Shown here one piece after another: positions 8,056 to 17,028 of a stretch of 64,000 bases of DNA. The notes under the pieces are model-generated. The model had not been told where the DNA came from. It did no database searches and worked only from the letters and a program-made list of their open reading frames with translations. Position numbers and translations under genes: made by a program. The number at the start of each line of letters is the position of its first letter. The stretch's first letter is position 1. The stretch is from Pseudomaricurvus sp033283335 (lineage in GTDB: Bacteria; Pseudomonadota; Gammaproteobacteria; Pseudomonadales; Cellvibrionaceae): positions 204,212 through 268,211 of the forward strand of contig JAWMQP010000006.1 in the NCBI GenBank assembly GCA_033283335.1. Direction: 5' to 3'.

Positions 8056-9222
8056 ATGGATTTTAATTTGTCGGAAGAGCAGTTGGCCTTCCAGGAAGCC
8101 GCCCGAGCCTTTGCCCAGGGCGAAATGGCGCCTTTAGCTGCCGAATGGGATGAGCACAAAATTTTCCCCACGGACGTGATTGCCAAGGCCGGTGAGATGG
8201 GCTTTTGTGGCATGTACTGTCCCGAAGACGACGGCGGCATGGGCCTGTCCCGGTTGGACACCGTGATTATTCTCGAAGAGCTGGCCGCCGCCTGCACCTC
8301 CACCGCCGCTTTTATCTCCATCCACAATATGGCCACCTGGATGCTCTGCAGCTGGGGCACTGACAGCGTCAAGGCCCAGTGGGCGGGGGGCCTCACCTCA
8401 GGCCAAAAACTGGCGTCTTACTGTCTGACCGAACCCGGTGCGGGCAGCGACGCCGGTTCCCTGCGCACCAGCGCCAGACGTGACGGCGATGACTATGTGA
8501 TCAACGGTGGCAAGATGTTCATCAGCGGTGCTGGCAGTACCGATGTGCTGGTGTTGATGGCCCGCACCGGCAGTGCCGACAGCGGCGCCAAAGGCATCAG
8601 TGCTTTTGCTGTGCCGGCTGATGCGGACGGCATCCATTACGGTAAGAACGAAGACAAGATGGGCTGGAACTCCCAGCCGACCCGCGCCATCACGTTTGAC
8701 AACGTGCGTATTCCGGCGGCCAATCTGCTGGGCGCCGAGGGCGAAGGGTTTAAGATTGCCATGAAGGGCCTCGACGGTGGCCGCATCAATATTGCCACCT
8801 GCTCCATTGGTGCGGCCCAGGCGTGCATCAATCACACTCAGGTTTATATGCAGGAGCGGCAGCAGTTTGGCCAGCCCATTGCCAGCTTCCAGGCGCTGCA
8901 ATTCAAACTGGCGGACATGGTCACCGAGCTGGTGGCGGCACGGCAGATGGTGCGTCTGGCAGCCTGCAAGCTGGATGAAGGGCACCTCGATAAAACCACC
9001 TATTGCGCGATGGCCAAGCGTTTTGCCACCGATGTCGGGTTTGAGGTCTGCAACCACGCCATCCAATTGCACGGTGGCTACGGTTACATCAAGGAATACC
9101 CGATTGAGCGCTATATGCGCGATGCCCGGGTGCACCAGATTCTCGAGGGTACCAACGAGGTGATGCGCATGATCACCGCCCGCCGGGTGCTGGAGGAAGG
9201 CGCCACCGACGCCATCCGCTAA
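8056..9222 (+). CDS. Acyl-CoA dehydrogenase, probable isobutyryl-CoA dehydrogenase
   Basis: An FAD enzyme that introduces the alpha-beta double bond in an acyl-CoA. The 388-residue protein has the signatures CLTEPGAGSDAGS and the C-terminal QLHGGYGYIKEYPIERYMRD; the catalytic glutamate is in LEGTNEVM (about E364). The overall pattern resembles mammalian ACAD8, and the downstream genes are the next valine-degradation steps, so isobutyryl-CoA is the likely substrate (inference). The ATG at 8056 follows a GAGAGA site; the upstream in-frame start at 7996 is rejected. First gene of a four-gene operon. Confidence 0.88.
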   Translation: MDFNLSEEQLAFQEAARAFAQGEMAPLAAEWDEHKIFPTDVIAKAGEMGFCGMYCPEDDGGMGLSRLDTVIILEELAAACTSTAAFISIHNMATWMLCSWGTDSVKAQWAGGLTSGQKLASYCLTEPGAGSDAGSLRTSARRDGDDYVINGGKMFISGAGSTDVLVLMARTGSADSGAKGISAFAVPADADGIHYGKNEDKMGWNSQPTRAITFDNVRIPAANLLGAEGEGFKIAMKGLDGGRINIATCSIGAAQACINHTQVYMQERQQFGQPIASFQALQFKLADMVTELVAARQMVRLAACKLDEGHLDKTTYCAMAKRFATDVGFEVCNHAIQLHGGYGYIKEYPIERYMRDARVHQILEGTNEVMRMITARRVLEEGATDAIR

Positions 9223-9271
9223 TGTCAATGCGGCCAATCATGTCTTACCAAACTCAGTGAATGGAACGTTT

Positions 9272-10048
9272 ATGAGCAATTTATTGAAGCTGGAAAAACG
9301 CGGCCACACCGCCATTGTTACTTTCAACAATCCTCCGGCCAATACCTGGACCCCAGAGAGTCTGCGTTACCTGCAACAGATTGTGCTGGAGCTGAATCAA
9401 GACAAAGACAACTATGCACTGATTCTCACCAGTGGCAGCGAAAAATTCTTTAGCGCCGGCGCCGACCTGAATCAGTTCAATCACGACGACAAGGGCCAAT
9501 CGTTTGAATTTTCCCTGGCGTTTGGCGAGGCGTTTGAAACCCTGACCAATTACCGCGGCGTGTCCATCGCCGCCATCACCGGTTACGCCATGGGTGGCGG
9601 ACTGGAAGTGGCGTTGTCCTGCGACATCCGCATCTGTGAACAGCAAGCGCAGATGGCGCTGCCGGAAGCGGCGGTGGGGCTGTTGCCCTGCGGCCTGGGT
9701 TCACAGCAGCTGAGCTGGCTGGTGGGTGAGCAGTGGGCCAAACGCATGATCCTGCTGGGCGAGCGCTTGAAAGCGGACAAGGCGGAGCAGATTGGCCTGG
9801 TGTCGGAAGTGGTGCCGACCGGAACCGTGCTGGAGCGCGCGCTGGAACTGGCCGCGAACACCGAGAAACAGTCGCCCACCTCTGTGCGTTTTTGCAAGGA
9901 GTTGATCATGGCGGCCCGCGACGGCGACATCAATTCCGTCTACAGCAAAGAGCGGGAACTGTTCGTCAAACTGTGGGACACTCAGGATCAGAAAGAGGGG
10001 GTAAGTGCGTTTCTGGAAAAACGCAGCCCCGAGTGGAAAAACGCCTGA
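9272..10048 (+). CDS. Enoyl-CoA hydratase
   Basis: A crotonase-fold protein of 258 residues. It has FSAGADLNQF for the CoA oxyanion hole, and both catalytic glutamates are present, in GGGLEVALSCD and LPEAAVGLLP. In this operon it probably hydrates methacrylyl-CoA to 3-hydroxyisobutyryl-CoA. The ATG at 9272 is chosen over the GTG at 9257 because GGAACG precedes it. It lies 49 bases after the dehydrogenase gene and 31 before the hydrolase gene, so co-transcription is likely. Confidence 0.88.
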   Translation: MSNLLKLEKRGHTAIVTFNNPPANTWTPESLRYLQQIVLELNQDKDNYALILTSGSEKFFSAGADLNQFNHDDKGQSFEFSLAFGEAFETLTNYRGVSIAAITGYAMGGGLEVALSCDIRICEQQAQMALPEAAVGLLPCGLGSQQLSWLVGEQWAKRMILLGERLKADKAEQIGLVSEVVPTGTVLERALELAANTEKQSPTSVRFCKELIMAARDGDINSVYSKERELFVKLWDTQDQKEGVSAFLEKRSPEWKNA

Positions 10049-10079
10049 AGCTGGATCTGGAACCTGGGAAATAAACGGT

Positions 10080-11189
10080 ATGTCTGAAGTGGTAGAAAAT
10101 ACAGTCGTCGTGTTTGAAGAGCGCGCTGCCCTCGGCGGTAAGAAAGTTGGCTACGCCATGCTCAATGCGGAAAAATCCCTCAACTCGCTGTCGCAGGCGA
10201 TGGTGGAATTGTTACTGCCCAAACTGACGCAATGGCAGGCCGACGACGATGTGATTGCGGTGTTTCTGCACAGCGCCGGCGACAAGGCCTTTTGCGCCGG
10301 TGGTGATGTGGTGGCCTTGCACGCGGGTTCAGCCGCTTACGGCGAAACCCTGCCGGATAACAGCTGCGAAGTGTTCTTTGCCGAAGAGTATCGCCTCGAC
10401 TATCTGATTCACACCTTTGGCAAGCCACTGGTGGTATGGGGCAACGGCTTTGTCATGGGCGGCGGTGTCGGTTTGTTGAGTGGCGCCTCCCATCGGGTGG
10501 TGACCAACTCCACCCGTATGGCGATGCCGGAAGTTACCATCGGTTTGTACCCGGATGTGGGTGGCACCTGGTTTTTGAATCGCACGCCTGGCAACACCGG
10601 TTTGTTCCTCGGTTTGACCGGCGCCAACATCAACGCCGCGGATGTGGAATACATCGGCTGGGCGGATTATTTCCTCACCGATGACCTGAAAGAGGAAGTC
10701 ATGACCGCACTCACTGAGGTGAAGTGTGCCCAGGGGGTGACCGGGGTGTTGCAGCATTTCAGTGCGTTGGTGGCCGGACAGAAACCGACGGGCAATCTGG
10801 TTGAGCATATCGACTGGATCAATGAGGTCTGCGCCGGTGATGACTTGCCGGTGATTGTCGATCGTATCACGGCTTATCAGGGCGACGACAAATGGTGTGC
10901 GAAGGCGGCCCAGACGTTGGCCAGTGGTTGTCCGGTGACACCCTACCTAGTGTGGGAGCAGTTGCGCCGGGGCAAGGATTTGTCCCTTGAAGATGTCTTC
11001 CGACTGGAGCTGACCATGTCGGTCAATTGCGCCAAACGCGGTCACTTTAAAGAAGGCGTGCGGGCGTTGCTGATTGATAAGGATCGCAATCCCCAGTGGG
11101 AATACGCCAGTGTTGCCGATGTGCCGGCTGCTGAAATTGAAGCGTTTTTTGTGGAGTCGTGGGCTCAGCATCCATTGGCGGATTTGTAG
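10080..11189 (+). CDS. 3-hydroxyisobutyryl-CoA hydrolase
   Basis: A 369-residue crotonase-superfamily thioesterase, longer than simple hydratases and matching the HIBCH family. Evidence: FCAGGDVVAL, GFVMGGGVGLLSGASHRV, and MPEVTIGLYPDVGGTWFL, which has the PE and PDVGG pair typical of HIBCH. The C-terminal extension (MSVNCAKRGHFKEGVRALLIDKD) is also family-specific. It releases free 3-hydroxyisobutyrate, the substrate of the mmsB product downstream. The start at 10080 gives the expected N-terminus; the frame upstream overlaps the hydratase gene. Confidence 0.9.
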   Translation: MSEVVENTVVVFEERAALGGKKVGYAMLNAEKSLNSLSQAMVELLLPKLTQWQADDDVIAVFLHSAGDKAFCAGGDVVALHAGSAAYGETLPDNSCEVFFAEEYRLDYLIHTFGKPLVVWGNGFVMGGGVGLLSGASHRVVTNSTRMAMPEVTIGLYPDVGGTWFLNRTPGNTGLFLGLTGANINAADVEYIGWADYFLTDDLKEEVMTALTEVKCAQGVTGVLQHFSALVAGQKPTGNLVEHIDWINEVCAGDDLPVIVDRITAYQGDDKWCAKAAQTLASGCPVTPYLVWEQLRRGKDLSLEDVFRLELTMSVNCAKRGHFKEGVRALLIDKDRNPQWEYASVADVPAAEIEAFFVESWAQHPLADL

Positions 11190-11205
11190 TCTTGAATTAA
11201 CCCGA

Positions 11206-11315
11206 GGCCAATACGGGGTATTTGCCCCTCCGACACGCCGTGAATATATCCCTATAGGCTCGACAGCCGCTTCCCTGCGGCTGACGGTCTGCGGGGCAAA
11301 CACCCCGTATTGGCC
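11206..11315. repeat. 110-bp inverted-repeat element with nested hairpin
   Basis: The outer 23-base arms at 11206-11228 and 11293-11315 are inverted copies matching at 22 of 23 positions (arm begins GGCCAATACGGGG). Inside, CAGCCGC at 11264-11270 pairs with GCGGCTG at 11277-11283 around a six-base loop. The element sits between the hydrolase gene and mmsB within an apparent operon. It contains no credible gene. The structure looks like a mobile palindromic element of the REP/MITE kind, or an RNA structure able to attenuate mmsB. Confidence 0.8.
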
Positions 11316-11421
11316 ACTCTGTGCCAAGTTTGAGACAAGCTCATCGGTGATTCATGTGTGGCAGGGGTTTTGACATTAACAATAATTACATTCCTGGCGC
11401 TGGCCAGGAGGGAGTCAGAAC

Positions 11422-12333
11422 ATGAGCAAAACAGTCGCCTTTATCGGCCTGGGCAATATGGGCGGTGGCATGGCCGCCAACCTGGTGAAAGCCGGTTTTC
11501 AAGTCAACGCTTTTGACCTGGTGGAAGCCAACTTAACGGCGGCGGCCGAAGCGGGCTGTACAGCGGTGGATTGTTCCAGAACCGCCGTGAAAGACGCCGA
11601 CTATGTGGTGTCAATGCTACCCAATGGCGCCATCGTCGAGGCGGTCTACATCGGCAACGGTGAAGCAGGGCTGTTAGCCGCCATTCCCAAGCACGCCTTG
11701 CTTCTGGACTGTTCCACCATTGCCCCGGCCAATTCCCGTCGAGTCGGTGCCGAGGCGGAAAAATTTGGGCTGCAGTTTGTCGATGCGCCGGTGTCCGGTG
11801 GTGTGGCCGCGGCAGCTGCCGGCACCCTGGCGTTTATGGTGGGTGGCAGTGAGAGCAATTTCGAAGCGGCCAAACCGGTGTTGAACGCCATGGGGGCGAA
11901 TGTGTTTCGCGCCGGTGATGTGGGCGCCGGGCAGGTGGCGAAGATCTGCAACAATATGCTGCTGGCAATTCATATGGCCGGTACCGCCGAGGCGTTGCAG
12001 TTGGGGATGGACAACGGTCTGGACCCCAAAGTGTTGTCGGAAATTATGCTGAAGAGTTCCGGTTGTAACTGGTCGCTGGAAAAATACAATCCGGTACCGG
12101 GTGTGATGGAAACTGCTCCGGCCAGTCGTGATTACGAAGGCGGGTTTATGGTGGATCTGATGCTGAAAGACTTGAGCCTGGCTTCAGAGGCCTCAGTACA
12201 CAGTCAGTCGTCGATTCCCATGGGTGCTGCCGCCCGTAACCTGTTTAATCTGCACAAAAACAGCGGCGGGGAAGACAAAGGCAAGAAAGACTTTTCCAGC
12301 ATTCAGCAGTTGTACGCCAATCCGAAAAATTGA
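11422..12333 (+). CDS. mmsB: 3-hydroxyisobutyrate dehydrogenase
   Basis: A 303-residue NAD-dependent beta-hydroxyacid dehydrogenase that oxidises 3-hydroxyisobutyrate to methylmalonate semialdehyde. It shows the Rossmann motif GLGNMGGGMA at the N-terminus, DAPVSGGVAAAAAGTLAFMV in the substrate-binding region and the catalytic lysine region GQVAKICNNML. It has a strong AGGAGGG site at 11406-11412; a CCTGGC/GCCAGG stem (11393-11408) overlaps the first bases of that site. It ends the valine-type operon, but the expected partner mmsA is not in the window. Confidence 0.93.
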   Translation: MSKTVAFIGLGNMGGGMAANLVKAGFQVNAFDLVEANLTAAAEAGCTAVDCSRTAVKDADYVVSMLPNGAIVEAVYIGNGEAGLLAAIPKHALLLDCSTIAPANSRRVGAEAEKFGLQFVDAPVSGGVAAAAAGTLAFMVGGSESNFEAAKPVLNAMGANVFRAGDVGAGQVAKICNNMLLAIHMAGTAEALQLGMDNGLDPKVLSEIMLKSSGCNWSLEKYNPVPGVMETAPASRDYEGGFMVDLMLKDLSLASEASVHSQSSIPMGAAARNLFNLHKNSGGEDKGKKDFSSIQQLYANPKN

Positions 12334-12354
12334 CATCTCGCCGTTTTCGCTCAA

Positions 12355-12375
12355 CAGCCGGGCAATACCCGGCTG
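12355..12375. terminator. Hairpin between convergent mmsB and nrdJb, weak terminator
   Basis: CAGCCGGG and CCCGGCTG form a perfect eight-pair stem with a five-base loop in the short gap between two convergent genes. There is no T-tract on either side, so intrinsic termination is uncertain, though placement suggests transcript-end protection or termination. Confidence 0.45.
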
Positions 12376-12394
12376 CATAAAGGTTGTCGCTGTC

Positions 12395-13072
12395 TCAGCT
12401 GCACTTGGAATCGCCGCAGCTCAAACAGGTTTTGCAGCCGTCCATGACAATCACCGCTTTGGTGTGACATTTCAGGCACAGTGACGCACTGGGCGGGTAG
12501 CTGGCGTTGTCTTCGGCTTCCTGTGGGTTTTGTTGATTGTACTTTTCCAGTTTTTCCGCAAGGATTTGTTTTTGATGCTCGCTCAGTTCTTCGTTGCGGA
12601 TCAGACCGATGCTGATCATGTGCCTTTCAATGGCGTCGCCAATCTCGGCCACCAGTGAAGGCATAAAGCGGCCACCTGATTTGAAATAGCCGCCCTGGGG
12701 ATCAAACACGGCTTTCAATTCTTCCACCAAAAATGTGACGTCTCCGCCTTTGCGGAACACGGCCGAGATAACCCGGGTCAGGGCGACCACCCATTGATAG
12801 TGCTCCAGGTTTTTAGAGTTGATAAAGATTTCAAACGGCCGCCGTTGCTCGTAGGGTGTGTCCGGATTGAGCACAATATCGTTGATAGTAATATAGAGTG
12901 CGTGATCCGACAGTGGTGTTTTGATTTTGTAGGTGGCACCGATCAGCATTTCCGGCCGGCCTACATTTTCGTGCATGTGTTCGATGGTGCTGTCGACGGT
13001 TTGCGGTTGATCGTCTTTCTCCGATACCAGTCGGTAACCCACAATTTTCTGATCAATTTTGTTGGCGCTCAT
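12395..13072 (-). CDS. nrdJb: Class II ribonucleotide reductase, C-terminal subunit (TSCPD domain)
   Basis: A 225-residue protein corresponding to the C-terminal part of the vitamin B12-dependent ribonucleotide reductase; in Pseudomonas this part is likewise encoded separately as nrdJb. It carries the TSCPD-like region (FRKGGDVTFLVEELKAVFDP) and ends with a cysteine cluster, CLKCH then CKTCLSCGDSKC, which probably shuttles electrons to the catalytic subunit. The ATG at 13072 follows an AGGACA site and lies 17 bases after the nrdJa stop, so the two are co-translated from one message. The split is natural, not a frameshift: each part has its own start and ribosome site. Confidence 0.88.
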   Translation of the reverse strand: MSANKIDQKIVGYRLVSEKDDQPQTVDSTIEHMHENVGRPEMLIGATYKIKTPLSDHALYITINDIVLNPDTPYEQRRPFEIFINSKNLEHYQWVVALTRVISAVFRKGGDVTFLVEELKAVFDPQGGYFKSGGRFMPSLVAEIGDAIERHMISIGLIRNEELSEHQKQILAEKLEKYNQQNPQEAEDNASYPPSASLCLKCHTKAVIVMDGCKTCLSCGDSKCS

Positions 13073-13089
13073 AACAGGTGTCCTGAATC

Positions 13090-15240
13090 TCAAAGTTTGC
13101 CGTAGTAGCCTTCTTTCAAAGCTTCGTAAAGGTTGGCGGCGGTATGCGTCTCGCCATCGTATTCAATCGTTTCATTGCCCTTCAGGGTTACGCTGGTGCC
13201 GTCTTCCAGTTGAAACTCGTAACGGGTGTTGGCCAGGTCTTCTTCTTTAACCAGTACCCCTTGAAACGCTTCCGGGTTGAAGCGGAAGGTGGTGCAACCT
13301 TTCAAACCTTGTGAGTGGGCGTACAGATAGATGTCTTTAAAATCGTCAAAAGCAATATCCGTCGGGACATTGATGGTTTTCGATATGGAGGAGTCAATCC
13401 ACTTCTGCGCGGCAGCCTGTACATCTACATGTTGTTGCGGTGTGATCTGGTCGCTGACCACAAAGTAGTCGGGCAGTTGCTGCTCCGGTGACTTGCTGTA
13501 AGGCTCAGCCGAGGCGTTGACACAGTGGCGATAGGCCAGCAATTCATAGGAAAAGACATCGACACTCTCTTTGGTTTTGCGATCTTCACGGATGATGTTG
13601 CGGCTATAGTGATGCGCAAAACTGGGCTCAATGCCGTTGCTGGCGTTATTGGCCAGCGACAGGGAAATGGTGCCCGTCGGAGCTATGGAAGAGTGATGGG
13701 TGAAGCGACAGCCATGCTGGACGATGTCTTCGATCAGCTGTGGGTCCTCTTCGGCAATTCGGGCCATATAGTCACTGTAGTGGGCCATCAACACCCGGCC
13801 ACTGACTTCATCACCCGCTTGATAGCGCTCAGCGAGAGCGGGTTTCTGTTCCAGCATGGCAGCCGTGATGCCGTAGTTGCGCTCCAGGGTCGGTGCGCCG
13901 CCTTTTTCTTTCGCCAGTGCCACCCCTTCGCGCCAGCCGGTAAGAGCCAGTTCCTTGCTGACTTGTTCGGTGAACGCTATCGAGGCTGGACTGCCGTAAG
14001 CGATGCGCAGCATGGTCATGGCTGAACCGAGACCGAGAAATCCCATGCCATGCCGACGTTTGTCGAAAATTTCCTGGCGTTGCTGTTCCAGCGCCAGGCC
14101 GTTAATTTCCACCACATTGTCGAGCATGCGGGTAAAGATGCGCACCAGTTTGCGGTAGGTGTCCCAGTCAAAGCGGGCTTGCTCGGTAAAGGGATCCACC
14201 ACAAAGCGGGTCAGGTTAATCGAGCCCAACAGGCAGCTGCCGTAAGGCGGCAGCGGTTGCTCGCCGCAGGGATTGGTGGCGCGAATGGTCTCACAGAACC
14301 AGTTATTGTTTAGCCGATTGACCCGGTCGATAAGGATAAAACCGGGCTCGGCAAAATCGTAGGTGGAGGCCATGATCTGGTCCCACAGGCGGCGGGCGGG
14401 AATGGTGCGGGTGATACGGCAGGCCACCAGTCCCTGTTGGTTGCGCAGGTAGCCATCGCCCAGGTGGTTGAGGCTGCGCCAGCACACCTGCTGGGGGTCG
14501 TTAAGATCAACGCCGTTATGGCTTTGCTCGGCCTCGGTCATGGGAAAAGACAGCGGCCAGTCCGCTTCCGCTTTAACCGCCTCAATAAAATCGTCGGTGA
14601 TCAACAGCGACAGATTGAACTGGCGCAGGCGACCATCTTCGCGCTTGGCGTGGATAAAATCCTGTACATCCGGGTGGTGCACATCGAAGGTGGCCATCTG
14701 GGCGCCGCGACGGCCACCGGCTGAGGAGACGGTAAAACACATCTTGTCGAAGATATCCATAAACGACAGTGGGCCGGAGGTTTTGGCGCCCGCGCCCGAG
14801 ACGTAGGCACCCCGCGGCCGCAGGGTGGAAAATTCATAGCCGATGCCACAACCGGCCTTGAGGGTGAGGCCGGCTTCCAGGTTTTTTTCCAGGATGCCCT
14901 GCATGGAATCCTCGATGGTGCCGGAGACGGTGCAGTTGATGGTGGAGGTGGCCGGTTTGTATTCGGCCGCGCCGGCATTGGAGGTGATGCGACCCGCCGG
15001 GATGGCGCCGTGTTCCAGGGCCCATAAAAACTCCGCCTGCCAGTGCTGGCGACGCTTGCTTTCCACCTGGGCAAGGGCCTCGGCTACTCGCCGATAGGTG
15101 GCCGTGACATCGGCGTCGACGGGACGGTCCTGCTGGTCTTTTAAACGGTATTTCTTGTCCCAGATGTCGAGGGACGCCGGTTGCAGAGGCAGAGTGTCTA
15201 CGGGGGTATTGCTGGCGGTGGAAGTGGGCTGGGAGGCCAT
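13090..15240 (-). CDS. nrdJa: Adenosylcobalamin-dependent ribonucleotide reductase, catalytic subunit
   Basis: A 716-residue class II reductase that makes deoxyribonucleotides with adenosylcobalamin, needing no oxygen. Visible motifs: the redox cysteine in INCTVSGTIEDSM (C103), the radical-site motif NPCGEQPLPPYGSCLLGSIN, and GMGFLGLGSAMTM. It is completed by nrdJb downstream. An FNR-like box lies about 95 bases upstream; no cobalamin riboswitch was recognised in the leader. The NrdR regulator gene is at 25.9 kb. The start ATG at 15240 has only a weak GGAAC site. Confidence 0.93.
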   Translation of the reverse strand: MASQPTSTASNTPVDTLPLQPASLDIWDKKYRLKDQQDRPVDADVTATYRRVAEALAQVESKRRQHWQAEFLWALEHGAIPAGRITSNAGAAEYKPATSTINCTVSGTIEDSMQGILEKNLEAGLTLKAGCGIGYEFSTLRPRGAYVSGAGAKTSGPLSFMDIFDKMCFTVSSAGGRRGAQMATFDVHHPDVQDFIHAKREDGRLRQFNLSLLITDDFIEAVKAEADWPLSFPMTEAEQSHNGVDLNDPQQVCWRSLNHLGDGYLRNQQGLVACRITRTIPARRLWDQIMASTYDFAEPGFILIDRVNRLNNNWFCETIRATNPCGEQPLPPYGSCLLGSINLTRFVVDPFTEQARFDWDTYRKLVRIFTRMLDNVVEINGLALEQQRQEIFDKRRHGMGFLGLGSAMTMLRIAYGSPASIAFTEQVSKELALTGWREGVALAKEKGGAPTLERNYGITAAMLEQKPALAERYQAGDEVSGRVLMAHYSDYMARIAEEDPQLIEDIVQHGCRFTHHSSIAPTGTISLSLANNASNGIEPSFAHHYSRNIIREDRKTKESVDVFSYELLAYRHCVNASAEPYSKSPEQQLPDYFVVSDQITPQQHVDVQAAAQKWIDSSISKTINVPTDIAFDDFKDIYLYAHSQGLKGCTTFRFNPEAFQGVLVKEEDLANTRYEFQLEDGTSVTLKGNETIEYDGETHTAANLYEALKEGYYGKL

Positions 15241-15762
15241 AGATAGTGTGTTCCGTAAGTTTGGGAAATGGTTGCTTTAAGGTTGTGATGCGGCAAAGGA
15301 CCATTTTGTCTTGCTGGGGAAATCATCAATATGACCTGCATCAAGGCAATCAGATTCTGTCCACGTTTCACTGTAAGTTATTGTTATTGGAAAGGATTCT
15401 TTGCTTAAGCGGATAGCTGTCGAGGCCAGTGGTGTGGCGGCTTTACGGTGTCTGCGGACAGGGATTGGTCACTCTTGGTCAGGTCCTCAGGCGGCGGCAA
15501 TATTACCCCGGAATACCCCGGCAAAAGCCCATGGTTTAAGTGTTGGCGAGAGCCCGCTCTGCGTCAATTTCCTGGATGTGGTTCGGCTTGAGTACACCTT
15601 TGAAGAAATTTATAAACTTTAATTTATCGATAGTCTTGTTTTGGGTGAGGAACCGGTTTGGAGGCGGGTAAAAGTGCGAAATTGCGTCCTGAATGGTGTA
15701 CAATCCGCGGCCTTGAATGACTCACACCGTATTTTCCGTAGCGACTACTACAGGGTTATCCC
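15241..15762. other. Divergent intergenic region between nrdJa and glyA
   Basis: This 522-base region holds the promoters of both neighbours. I see an FNR-like half-palindrome at 15331-15344 and a possible -10 element TACAAT at 15699-15704 before glyA, without a good -35. A 73-codon frame at 15401-15622 lacks a ribosome site and recognisable features. No cobalamin, glycine or other riboswitch core was recognised by eye. Confidence 0.5.
15331..15344 (-). promoter_or_regulatory. Candidate FNR/Anr/Dnr box upstream of nrdJa
   Basis: On the minus strand the site reads TTGATGCAGGTCAT. The left half matches the TTGAT consensus fully and the right half keeps TCA. It is centred about 97 bases before nrdJa. 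Control of nrdJ by low-oxygen regulators is known in Pseudomonas, which makes the site plausible; it is a weaker match than the hemN box. Confidence 0.45.
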
Positions 15763-17028
15763 ATGTTTGATAAATCACTGACTATCGAAGCTTTCGATCC
15801 AGAGCTCTGGGCCTCCATTCAGCAGGAAGAGCGCCGCCAGGAAGAGCACATCGAACTGATTGCCTCCGAAAACTATACCAGCCCCATGGTTATGGCTGCC
15901 CAGGGCACCAAACTGACCAACAAATACGCCGAGGGCTACCCCAACAAGCGTTACTACGGTGGCTGTGAGTATGTGGATAAGGCGGAAGTGCTGGCTATCG
16001 AGCGTGCCAAGGCCCTGTTTGGCGCCGACTACGCCAACGTCCAGCCGCACTCCGGCTCCCAGGCCAACGCCGCGGTTTACCAGGCCTTGTGTGTGCCGGG
16101 TGATACCATCCTGGGCATGAGCCTGGCTCATGGTGGCCACCTGACCCACGGTGCGTCCGTCAGCTTTTCCGGTAAAACCTACAACGCCGTGCAGTACGGC
16201 CTGAACCCGGAAACTGGCGAAGTGGATTACGACGAAGTTGAGCGTCTGGCTGTGGAACACAAGCCAAAGATGATCATCGCCGGTTTCTCCGCTTATTCCC
16301 AGGTCATGGATTGGAACCGCTTCCGCGAGATCGCCGACAAAGTGGGCGCTTACCTGTTTGTGGATATGGCTCACGTGGCCGGTCTGGTTGCCGCCGGTGT
16401 TTACCCCAACCCGGTACCGGTGGCTGACGTGGTCACCTCCACCACTCACAAGACCCTGCGTGGTCCTCGTGGCGGCATTATCCTGGCCCGTGCCAACGAA
16501 GAGATTGAGAAGAAACTGAACTCCGCGGTATTCCCCGGTGGTCAGGGCGGTCCTCTGATGCATGTGATCGCGGCCAAAGCCGTGGCCTTCAAAGAAGCCA
16601 TGTCCGACGATTACAAGGCCTATCAGCAGCAAGTGGTTAAGAATGCCAAAGCGATGGCGGCCACGTTCATTGAGCGCGGTATCAAGATTGTCTCCGGCGG
16701 AACCGAGAACCACCTGATGCTGGTGGACCTGATTGGCAAAGAGTACACCGGTAAAGACGCCGATGCGGCTCTGGGCGCTGCCAATATCACCGTCAACAAA
16801 AACTCCGTGCCGAACGATCCCCGTTCGCCGTTTGTGACCTCTGGCTTGCGTGTAGGTACCCCGGCCATCACCACCCGTGGTTTCGGCGAAGAAGAAACCG
16901 TGCAGTTGACTCACTGGATGTGTGACGTGCTGGAAAGCCTGGAAAACGGCAATTCCGAGCAGGTCATTGGCGAGGTGAAGGCCAAGGTGCTGGAACTGTG
17001 CCAGCGTTTCCCTGTCTACGGTGACTGA
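15763..17028 (+). CDS. glyA: Serine hydroxymethyltransferase
   Basis: A PLP enzyme of 421 residues that interconverts serine and glycine and charges tetrahydrofolate with a one-carbon unit. The family length is standard. The PLP lysine is in TTHKTLRGPRGG (about K230). SGSQANAAVY, MSLAHGGHLTHG and DMAHVAGL are all conserved. It is transcribed alone, with a terminator 31 bases after its stop. A long antisense frame on the opposite strand is a codon-bias shadow. Confidence 0.97.
   Translation: MFDKSLTIEAFDPELWASIQQEERRQEEHIELIASENYTSPMVMAAQGTKLTNKYAEGYPNKRYYGGCEYVDKAEVLAIERAKALFGADYANVQPHSGSQANAAVYQALCVPGDTILGMSLAHGGHLTHGASVSFSGKTYNAVQYGLNPETGEVDYDEVERLAVEHKPKMIIAGFSAYSQVMDWNRFREIADKVGAYLFVDMAHVAGLVAAGVYPNPVPVADVVTSTTHKTLRGPRGGIILARANEEIEKKLNSAVFPGGQGGPLMHVIAAKAVAFKEAMSDDYKAYQQQVVKNAKAMAATFIERGIKIVSGGTENHLMLVDLIGKEYTGKDADAALGAANITVNKNSVPNDPRSPFVTSGLRVGTPAITTRGFGEEETVQLTHWMCDVLESLENGNSEQVIGEVKAKVLELCQRFPVYGD

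Noticed and set aside
10947..11373. Frames on both strands across the inverted-repeat element
   Set aside because: They arise from the repeat arms being read on each strand and overlap the hydrolase gene; such frames are often annotated wrongly as hypothetical proteins.
12395..15240. nrdJa/nrdJb as a frameshifted single gene
   Set aside because: nrdJb has its own ATG and ribosome site, and the same split is known in Pseudomonas.
15241..15500. Cobalamin riboswitch before nrdJa
   Set aside because: No B12-box-like core was recognised on the minus strand; a covariance search is needed for certainty.
15401..15622. A 73-codon frame between nrdJa and glyA
   Set aside because: No ribosome site, no recognisable sequence; it lies where regulatory DNA for two divergent genes is expected.
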